Positions 54,456 to 64,000 of a DNA stretch of 64,000 bases are shown one piece after another. This DNA comes from Ptychodera flava (taxonomy: Eukaryota > Hemichordata > Enteropneusta > Ptychoderidae): positions 39,256,747 through 39,320,746 of the forward strand of contig NC_091941.1 in assembly GCF_041260155.1 (NCBI RefSeq), in the 5' to 3' direction. The number at the start of each line of letters is the position of its first letter. Position 1 is the stretch's first letter. A model generated the notes under the pieces. The model had not been told where the DNA came from, did no database searches, and saw only the letters and a list, made by a program, of their open reading frames with translations. The translations under genes and the position numbers were made by a program.

Positions 54456-57400
54456 ATGACTATGATTACGGAAGCTGTTGAGAGTTTGCGAGCCGCCGTT
54501 GCCCATGGAAGAACTGACATCGTTCGTTCATTGATATCGGCTGCAACAGAGTGTAAGTACACCAAACCGTAATATAACTAATTTTTGTTGTTGTTAATTT
54601 TGCTTGATATTTGATTCCAACGATGTCAATGGTTGGACCAATATTACTGCTCTGTCTACTGCTCGTCATTGAGTTCTACCATGCTGGTACTCAGTCTTTT
54701 ACAGAAGATCAGACCTTCATGGTTCATAGAGGGACTGTGAAAATTTCAACAAAATACATCAAACCATAGGCAGTGGAAGCGAAACTGTCCATGATCAAAC
54801 AAAACAATACCGATTTTCATAAACATCGAAAAAGTCCTGTTAAATTTAAATGCAAACTGTAAAAAAGGAAGGAACAATTTTCAATTGTTACAAAATGTAA
54901 AAATGTGCCTGGGCATGCCAGGCATGTTACTTAGCGCAATCTGCTGCAAAGTCATGAAATTTGAAGAAACTTATCATGGAGGCCCCTTCCTACCTCCATG
55001 ATGTTATTAACCATGAATGATGAACGTTATATTATTGTGAAAGTTCTTAATCTTTTTGGATGTATTGTAGACCTCATAATTAGGGCAGATTGCATGGATT
55101 TAATATTTAAATAGAAATTCTAAATTTTAGAATTCAAGTAAAATAACATTGACCCATCATCTGAACAAGAAGACGTCCCTGCTTTCAGAATAATACAACA
55201 ATCTGAACAGAGGAAGGTTCCATAGAGGGAGAGGTAAAGAAATCGTCGACAAGTCTTACTGACTGCATACTCATGATATAACATGACAAATTCATCATCT
55301 TTTGACTCTATTCTACCATTTTTTTGGGGCATGATTTATGTTTCTTAAAATAGTTTCAATTTTTGAATGTTCCACGAAAGAAGCAAATTAAATCCAACCT
55401 TGAAGTCAGGTGTGTAAGGGGCTGTATGGAAGTCTTTCCAATTTGTTCAATGCCAAAATTCTATTGACTGACCCCATCATTGATTGGTTATCTGATGTCA
55501 ACTCATGCTCCAATCGCATGTACAATTACTTTTTATGCTATGATGCCTTGGAGACATCAGAACTTACGATGTGTATTTAAGCAAGGAGAGTGATAGCAGG
55601 ATTCCAAAAGCATGTAACTAAAAATTTTTAGGGATCAAAAGGAAATGGCTTGTTTCTTGTCTGATGTAGATTGGGCTAAAAATGACCAAAATACATGCAC
55701 ATCAAACAACGCCATGTTTATCTTTATTGTCAAGTTAAAAAGACAATTTCCCTCACTTTTCCCACATAATGAATCTACCATCAACAAAAAGAGAATTCTA
55801 TCCATAATATGTAGGCTGTTTCATGTTAGTCAGTAAGTTTAAGTAATGGAATTTGGAAGGCTTGGGTCTCTAACTTTACATAAATTTCCATAACAATAGT
55901 TGGGGAAGTTTTCTTGAGGGAAGTTACTGTTTCCTAATACTATCAAAGGTAAAGATTGATTACAGTATTTCTTCTCTCATGTGGTCATTTTTCAGGTGAA
56001 GAAAAAGACAGAGGAGAAATCAATGTATTAGATGTGTTGAACCATGTCAATACTGACTATGGAACAGTATTGCACTTGGCATCCAAGGTAAATGTTTCAA
56101 TGGTATACTCTCTGTATACCCTTTTAAGTTTGACAAAAAGACCTGACACCCCTAGAATACAAGTTTGTGGTTACATTTTAACACGAATTGATAGAAATTT
56201 GAATAGTACATCAATTTTTGTATAAGTTTTTGTAATATGACCGTATCTACCCCAAGAACATAAAGAATTCTATCATTTCGACCAAAAACTGAAGCCTTTT
56301 CAAAAACCATATCTTGACATCACTTTTTGATATAATAGCATTTGACGATAAAAGGATAAAACATGAAATTTTATCTTCATGCTTCCCATACTGTTGAGAT
56401 TTTCAGTTGCAGAGGTATCATTTTATCAGAAACTCAAACGAATTCAGTAAATTGTCTCTTTCCTTAATTCATCCATACGTTGTTTATCAGTACTTTTCCT
56501 GTCAGGCTCATTTATTGCTATCAGATAATGTTTTGTGAAAACCAGTAAAACAGAAACCACCCCTTATATTACAGTTTAACAGACAAAACCATCTGAAACT
56601 CAAAAAAATGTACATTAATAGATTTTAACCATTTGATCTTGCTAAGATTGGCCAAACATGGTGATTTTATTGCCTTGACCTGATAGTGATAGTGATAGTG
56701 TATAGCACAGATGTATGTATCAGATGTCAATGATCTCCCATAAAGTATCTTGATTTTTACCCATATTTTGACTGATTACCTAAATAAGACTTGCTTTCAT
56801 CATAGACCCTAGAAAAAAAGATTTTAAGGGTCTCTGATTTCAAACAAAAACATTGAGTAAATAGTGTCAGCAAGACTGAAATCATTTAACTAATTCTTGT
56901 TTTGATTCTTGTGACGATGAATATCATTCTTCAGAGGTATACTTGTATCCATGTAGAAATTTAGCATAGGAAATTCTCCCCTGATTTTCTTCAATTTATT
57001 CCCAATCTTACCATCACAAGGGTGAGCTTCAATTAAAGTTATTGTTGTAACTTGTTGTGGCTTTTGACAAGTTAATATCAATTTTACCATGAAAATTACA
57101 CTTTTAAATCAGGTTATCTTTATTTTTGTAGTAATCCAACCATAAATTGCTAGTGAGTAAATGTTAATATTTTCAAAACCAGTGAAACATTTAAATTTAC
57201 AAATTGCTTTTCATAAATCTGATATCATCCATCAAAGATTCCTGCATAGATCTAAACACAATGACTTTACAAGTCTGAATAGAGACAATTCATTGATAGT
57301 TTTCTTCTCTCAAATAATGCTGTGTTGTAGCAAGGACATGCTGATGTGGCCAGAACATTACTTGCAGCAGGTGCAGATCCTAGTATCAAAGACAGCCAGG

Positions 57401-60400
57401 GAGACACAGCCTATGATGTTGCTGAGAGCATGCAAGTGATCAGTGTCTACCATGATGTACTGCTGCAAGCTGTTGCCAAATCAGAGTAAGCTCATTTATT
57501 TATGCGGACACATCAAACAAATCTCATGTTACTCATATGCTGTTATTTCATTTTTCCTACAAATAAGCTGAATCAGAGAATTTTGGTTTATTAAAGTTGA
57601 TATAAAGTATTGACAGAATTTTGACAGAATTCATACTTTTACCAAAAAGCTTAAAGCTGAGTACATTGTGCACCTTGCCATCTATTTTAATAGTTTCATA
57701 TTCCTATAATATTGGCAGTTACATGTTGTGTGCCCAGAGGGGAAAATGAGACTTAGAAATTTCTAAACAAAGGAAGCTGTTTTGACTACCTTTTTGTCTC
57801 TTTATATTTTTATATTGTGCTACGTTGTCATTATCAAAGTAAAGAGGAGCGTGGCAAAGAAACAAAGGAAAATACTTGTGTGTATCCAACACACAATACA
57901 GGAATGAAACACATGTCACTGAAAAACAGATAATAATAAGGTCATTACACATACTCTGAATATCTCTCAAAGTATATAGATGATATTGACACCATCCCAA
58001 AGACAAGTTAGAATGAAGTAGTGTATAGGACTGAAGACTTAGCAGTTTTGGACAAAAATTACACTCAAGCACTTTATTCTCCTGTGAACGAAGTCGGGGG
58101 AACTTATAGATTTGGCTCTGTCCGCATGTCGCTCCATCTGTCCATCTATCTATCCACACAGATATCTCAGACATGCCTGAGCAAATTCCTTTCAGACTTA
58201 GTACAAGAATAATACACTATGGCATACATATGCGCATTGTATATTGGAATAGTTGTCGTGATTATGGTGGCAGGCCAGATTGGTTTACTTCATTAGAATA
58301 TATCCATATCTTGTAAAGTTGAAAAATCAAGTACAGTTTGTCTTATGTGTTTCACTTTAAGATTATTCACGCCTCGAAAGTGAAAGGTTTAAACTTTTGC
58401 TTCAGCTTTCCTAAGTGAAACTTTCAATCATTCTCTTACCAAATCAACAAAAAAAATCACAGTGCAAAGTTTAGAACTTGCGAAACAAATTACTCAACAA
58501 TTTGCGATGTTTGAAATTCAACATGGTCGCCATTCCTGTGTTTGAAGAAATTTTGAGAGTCCGAATATCTGTCCCCGAGGCGCATTCTACCTTAATTAAT
58601 ACTTGCAGCTGCATTTTTGTCATCATAAACGACAAACTCTTACAGTGCTATAATTATCATGTCTCTTTGATCTTTTTATAATACAGCATCAATGCAGTGA
58701 ATCAGATGATGACAGCTGGTGTTACCGTGAATGTCAAAGATGGTGCACAGACAAGCAATACACCACTTCATTGGGCAGCTTCATATGGAAACAAAGAAAT
58801 TACAAAGTGTTTGCTAGGTATGTGACCTCAAACTTTACTCTCAGTGTCATACAGATATTTTATAAATGACAGGTAATTGTTTAGCCAGAACAATAATGTT
58901 TGACACAAGTCAACCAACCTACACTGTAAATCCACTTGGAACAACAATCTTTTCTGTTGTTCAAACACTCCTGAAACGCATGTTTCAAAATGTGTTCCCT
59001 ATACGACCATTTGACCCCTCTTTGCATATGTCATGAAAGTGCCCATCATGATTATTCAAATTTATCATATGGTCAAAGCAATGCTATGAGAATTCAAAAA
59101 CTCCCGCCCAGTGTATGCTAATCGCTGTGTCATCAGTAATCCCCCTATTGTGCACCCATGGTGACGTCCTGTAATTTCCCGTTTAAACATTTCTTTACAT
59201 GCATTATGTACAACCACTCCCAGACCCTTGAATCACGTCCAAGGGGTTTAAGACTTTCAGCTGTGTAACTCTGCATGGTATGTGTTGTTTCCAGAAGCTG
59301 TAATGTCCAACTGATGATATATTATATAACAGATTCATTAAAAAGTTTGATATACAACGATCCTCTTTGAAAACCTGCCTAATGTGTACTATTGAGTTTA
59401 CAACGTGGAATATTTTCCCATTGTTAGGATTTTTCCTGTTGTTAAACATAACCAAACAATAGTTCAATAAAAACGTTATCTTGCTGCTGTACATAATATT
59501 GACACAATGCAACAGATGTTGAGATGATGATATGTGTTTATTCCATAGAAAATGGTGCCTTAGTTAATGAAGCCAATGCTGATGGTGTTACACCTCTCCA
59601 TGATGCGGTGCAAAGAGGTGACAAAGATATTGTACAGCTATTTTTACAGTACAAGGCAAATGTTGACATCAAAGCTTCTAAAGGGTGAGAATAATATGTC
59701 AAATTTGGCTTGTTTTACAAATGTTAGAATTTGTTTTGCATTCTTGTTAAAAAGCAAGGAAATGAAAAGACTTTATGAAATCAAAATTATTTGCAAATAT
59801 TCTCTGACAGGTAACCTTGATATTGTAGACAAAAGATTACATGACAGATATCAGAATAGAAGAATTATGCTTTTTGTTGAAAAAAAAGGAATTCAAATTT
59901 ATTCATAGTGTTATAACCTGTTCACCCCAAAGTCCCTGTAAACAGTGCCACGACCGCCTTTGATAATAATGGATTTGGGCTAAACTATGGTGATGGAAGA
60001 GATAAATTTAACTGTCCATCACATTCCACAGCATGATTTTGCTTCATAATGATAGAAAATACTTAGACCAATCTGAAATCAGTTTTATGTCACTGTTCTC
60101 CTCAGGAGTTTTGCTGGTAAGTCACCAACAGACTTGGCAATGAACAAGATAGAGATACTTCAAGTTCTTGAACAAATGCCATTATCAGTAGAAACACACC
60201 TAATGGTGATACCCCTGAAGATAAACCAAAACAAGGTGAGATGTACAAAGATACAGTAGTCTAGAAGACATGTTCACTGGCAACAGTGAACATAAAACTT
60301 GCTTTAAGCACAGTCCCCATAGAGGGACTGTGCTTTAAGTTAACCTTGTCTTATGCCATCATAGGCCCTTGGGTGTATAATGGCATTGAGCTTTCTATCA

Positions 60401-63400
60401 ACATTATGGCCAACAGCAATAGTATAACATTATAAAATCTTTTTCCTTCTAATCCTGAAGATACCGTGACATTAGCACTTAAGCATTATTGGATAATATT
60501 GTCTAAGTTCTCTAACTTAGAGTTTTGATATTAGAAGGGTTAGGAAGTGGCATATGTCCTATATGCTGTTTTATGGGATAATATCAGATAGAAATGATTA
60601 TATTGTCTAACTTCAAAGTTATAGTGTAATAGTAGAATGGGTTGGGAAGTGGCATATGCCGTACATGGTGTTTTATCAGAAAATATCGTATAAAATTGAA
60701 AGTATCGTGTAACTTATAAGTTGAAGTCTAACTTAAAAGGGGTTGGCAAGTTGCTGATGCCTGACCTGCAGTTTCATTGGATAATATGGGATAAAATAGA
60801 TAATATCATCTAACCTCTAAGTATGAGTCTAATATTAGAAGGTTTTGGTTGTGCTGGGTAAGATTGATAATATCAATTCATCTGTGTTAGAACAATCTGA
60901 GCTCATGCTCCTGGCACTCTATCTTAGCCGGACATCTTAGATGAAATCATCCAATGGTGAATCAAAGGTCAATATTGTGCCTTCATGTAAATCCTAGTAC
61001 AAATATCTCAAGTGCAAATGAAATTTACTAGATTCAGACTGTAGAGGGCACAGTGTAGATTCATTTTCACCAATATTGCAAACTTGAAAGGAATGATAAG
61101 GAAAGATGTGGAATCAATGAGGTGCTGCTGTGACTGAACCATGTTATAGTTGCAAAGGACAAATAAAAACACTGTGAAAGGATCATGTTACACTTTAGTC
61201 CTACGAATTGTATAGTCTATATTTTGGAAGACATTCAACTTGCTGTATTCAGTGATGCAAAGTAGCAGGAACACTACATGTGGTCAGTACCAGGATGTAT
61301 GAAAACTTATCACAATGCAAAGTCCATACCAACAATTGACAAATCAGACCATTGAGTTCAGATAGCTTTTTCATGTCCAGGACTATACTTCAGACAGGCC
61401 TTGATTGATTCCTTTCAACAGCATGAGTCACCCTTCAGTTGTAGATCAAATAGCAAATCACTTTGTAGGAAAGTGTCCATGACTTGTTGCATTCTGAAGT
61501 TGCAGCCTTTCTCAGAGGTGACATAATCAAAAATCTGCATTCTGATTGCCTGGCTATTGTCCACTTGATTAGTTTAACAAAACATACTTGTTATCATAGC
61601 AGTGAATGGTAATGCAGACGGACTTAGTGAGTCAGTTAAAATGCCTGCAAACCACATTGGTGTACAAGATGCTGCAAGTACTGGTAGTCCGACAGCACCT
61701 CTCTCTCCTACAGGATCTGATCTGGTGTCTGGAAAGGTAAACATTATTGTAGTGTACAAATAAATGGTCCTTCAGATGCATTCAAGTTTCATTTGAAATA
61801 CAGTACAATGCATATGTGCAACAATAAAACATTTAAATGTATTAAAATGTAAATAGAGATATGCAATGACTATCAACTACAGGTAGGCTATGATTCTGAA
61901 TATCTAATTTTCTGTACTCAGCGCTTCTAAATGTTTAAAGTTGTATTTCCCTCAGAAATCCCTTCATATTCCTTTGTATCCTCACCAGTTATCATTCATA
62001 TCACTTGAACCACTCTCACAAAGGCTCTCCTGGCTGACCTTTCTTCCTTTTTAAATGTAAGCAAATCAGTAGTTAGGTGTGTCTATGTAAAATAGTTTAT
62101 TGTACTTGTAACAAACTCATCTGCCATTTTGCCAAGTTATATTTATACTACATTTTGCAATGGATATGGAAAGTCCAAGTAATCAAACAAGACACATTAC
62201 AAAAACAAAATTAAGTAATTAATGAATTGTTCTTCATTTTAGATAACCCTAGGACATTGTCCCAATGTATCAATTAACTAAATGTCTTCAGTTTATCAAA
62301 GAAATTGTTGATTTTTTTCATTTATAGTGAAAAGTCAGTGTCATGTATTCCTGGTTGTTGCAGTGGCCTCAAGTATGAGCTTATCTGTTGATTTTATCAT
62401 AGACAGTAGTAGTGAATGTCTATGAGCGAAACCATATTCATCACTTTAAGATGTGTCTGAACTATTGTTTTTTCGGTCAAAGGTCGTGGTCTAGTCCGAT
62501 ATGTGTAGCTATTAATAGTAAAGTATCAAAGTACCAAACTTAACCGTATCAGCAGTGAAATACTGTTTGTATTGATGTTGTTTATTTGTTTGTTTGACAA
62601 TAAGATCATGTAATAATCTAATGGCTACTTTATCTCAGAGATTGTAGCTAAGGTATAACTCTGTTATGTTGAAGGCTGAAATATATAATTGGCATAATGC
62701 ATTTCTGTGTTACAGTTGAGTGAAATGTTGACAAATACCAATATAAGACAACCACCACCAACTCTGGTGACTGATAATCGACTACACATGTTATGGCCAC
62801 AACCACAGAAGATTGTACAAACACAGGGCAATGCACATTATCCAAATCAGTTACTTAGAATACAGATTGCTACAGGACCTGATCAAGGTAAGGTCAAAGG
62901 TCAGGACTGGTAATAGCTTAGATCATGCCATCACAAAGAATATATCTGATGGCAAAGCTACAGTCTCAGTAATACGTACCATAATGTATTCAAGGTGTGC
63001 ATACTTTGAGATACATGATTGTAGATATAACCATACATAGTAAAATAGAATGATGTCAGGAAATCAGCCATATGAATTCATGTACCTGTTTTAATCAATT
63101 AGATGTAGTACAAAGATGATTAGAGTTGGTGAAAATATGCAGCAGTCTTAACTTTGTGTTTTAACACCATTTTGACACCTTTAGATGAATGCAATAGATC
63201 CCTTTCATGCTGTTTTCAATATTTTTTTCAATATGACATATTCTCACAGTCCCAGTATATCACTATCAAGCAAGTGTATTTGATATAATTATAACAATGA
63301 ATACAATGCAAGACTTTTATAACTTTTAATAATATTACTGGACAGGTAGGAATTTCATAAAACATCAAAAGATTTGTATGTGATACATGTAAATTTGTAC

Positions 63401-63618
63401 TTCAATATCTTTATCTTGTTTTATTCACAGTGTCCATACAAGATATTCTTGATATTTGGAGTAGTCATGGTGATATCTTAGAAGATATGGAATACCAGTA
63501 CCACATAGAAACTGCCAGTGTCATCTCTGCTCAGCAATCACCAGACATTGTCTGTCAAGTTAACAGTCAGCTGTTTCCGCACAATGGAAGTTATAAAATC
63601 ACAGTGTCAGATAAAAAG
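54456..63618 (+). CDS. Ankyrin-repeat protein, N-terminal part (continues past window)
   Basis: Nine exons are visible: 54456-54552, 55996-56087, 57331-57485, 58687-58817, 59549-59684, 60106-60235, 61600-61736, 62716-62887 and 63431-63618; no stop follows, so the gene runs off the window. The first 240 or so residues form four or five ankyrin repeats: GTVLHLASKQGHADVARTLL, NTPLHWAASYGNKEITKCLL, GVTPLHDAVQRGDKDIVQLF and GKSPTDLA. A Ser/Pro-rich linker follows (TGSPTAPLSPTGSD), then LHMLWPQPQKI and an Asp/Glu-rich segment (DILDIWSSHGDILEDMEYQY). All phases agree except exon 6 to 7: exon 6 read in the ankyrin frame ends in phase 0, while exon 7 needs phase 1. I do not recognise the orthologue. 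Ankyrin repeats bind proteins, so a scaffold role is the most that can be said. Confidence 0.85.
60307..60335. repeat. Short palindrome family, copy 4
   Basis: AAGCACAGTCCC-CATAG-AGGGACTGTGCTT: 12-nt arms, in an ankyrin-gene intron. A half-site AGAGGGACTGTGA is at about 54727-54739. Confidence 0.8.
60460..60855. repeat. Degenerate ~102-bp tandem repeat in an ankyrin-gene intron
   Basis: Units begin near 60529, 60631, 60731 and 60832 with (T)TAGAAGGGTTAGGAAGTGGC-like sequence. They continue ATATG(T)CCTA...GTTTTAT...GATAATAT and ATTGTCTAAC. A partial unit precedes at 60463. Copies are about 70-80 % alike. No coding potential. Confidence 0.75.
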
Positions 63619-64000
63619 GTATGAACTGGCAAAGAAAAGTATGATTTCTATATAAATTTGTCTCCTGTTACTTGTAAACATAGAAAAATCTTGGAATGCA
63701 ATGACACTACACAAGATAGTAAAGTAGTAATTTGACTATTTCTACACACTTCAGCAACTTGATCAGAACTCGGCACTATTCTTACAATATCATTGTCTCA
63801 CAACAGATGGTAAAATGTGACCTGCATAAATTTAAATTATGTCAAATTAATTTCTTGGGATTTTGTCAAACTTTAAAACTTATAATGACAAACATTTTGA
63901 TAAACTTGTGTCACAATACGTAGTAATACTTGATTTTACATAAGTTGTCCAGGTCAATGAGATGTGAATGTCAGATTTGATGTGGTGTAATAAAAGTTTA

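Overview
The window looks like nuclear DNA from an intron-rich, AT-rich invertebrate animal. The genes have many short exons (60-460 nt) with GT-AG junctions and introns of 0.3-4.4 kb. All but one of the recognised products are typical of animals: sororin, tRNA 2'-phosphotransferase, PDCD2, a mucin-type GalNAc-transferase and mitochondrial glutaredoxin 5. The intergenic and intron DNA is crowded with palindromic or terminal-inverted-repeat elements and Penelope-like retroelement pieces. A marine bilaterian, possibly a deuterostome, is an inference; nothing here fixes the species.

Layout: 1-2183, no gene recognised. 2184-8745 (-), sororin (CDCA5), 6 exons, 307 aa. 9123-17156 (+), TRPT1, whose first three exons lie in a tandem duplication followed by a diverged third version of exons 2-3. 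17157-21081, convergent intergenic DNA with inverted-repeat elements. 21082-28251 (-), PDCD2, 4 exons, with a 3.6-kb long-TIR element in its last intron. 28408-30531 (+), an unrecognised 102-aa protein. 30532-35079, intergenic. 35080-45929 (-), a GALNT1/13-like polypeptide GalNAc-transferase, 10 exons, 601 aa, with a PIF/Harbinger-like element, a splice-donor minisatellite and two Penelope-like fragments in its introns. 45930-51774, intergenic. 51775-53976 (-), GLRX5, 2 exons. 54456 to beyond the end (+), an ankyrin-repeat protein, 9 exons visible.

Three divergent gene pairs share short promoters: sororin/TRPT1 (377 bp between start codons), PDCD2/unknown (156 bp) and GLRX5/ankyrin (479 bp). 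I built the exon models by hand. Splice phases agree throughout except at one junction of the ankyrin gene.

The most unusual points are: (1) the TRPT1 cassette duplication, in which the extra exon 2-3 copies stay splice-compatible but carry Gln in place of the catalytic His; (2) a 617-bp element with a 5-bp target duplication and CACAG ends (Transib/RAG-like signature), whose empty site is preserved in the sister copy of the duplication; (3) two hammerhead-ribozyme-like cores, one in a Penelope-like element and one inside the 3.6-kb long-TIR element; (4) a minisatellite and a separate 112-bp tandem duplication that each copy a splice donor of the GALNT gene; and (5) a dispersed family of 25-30-bp perfect palindromes.
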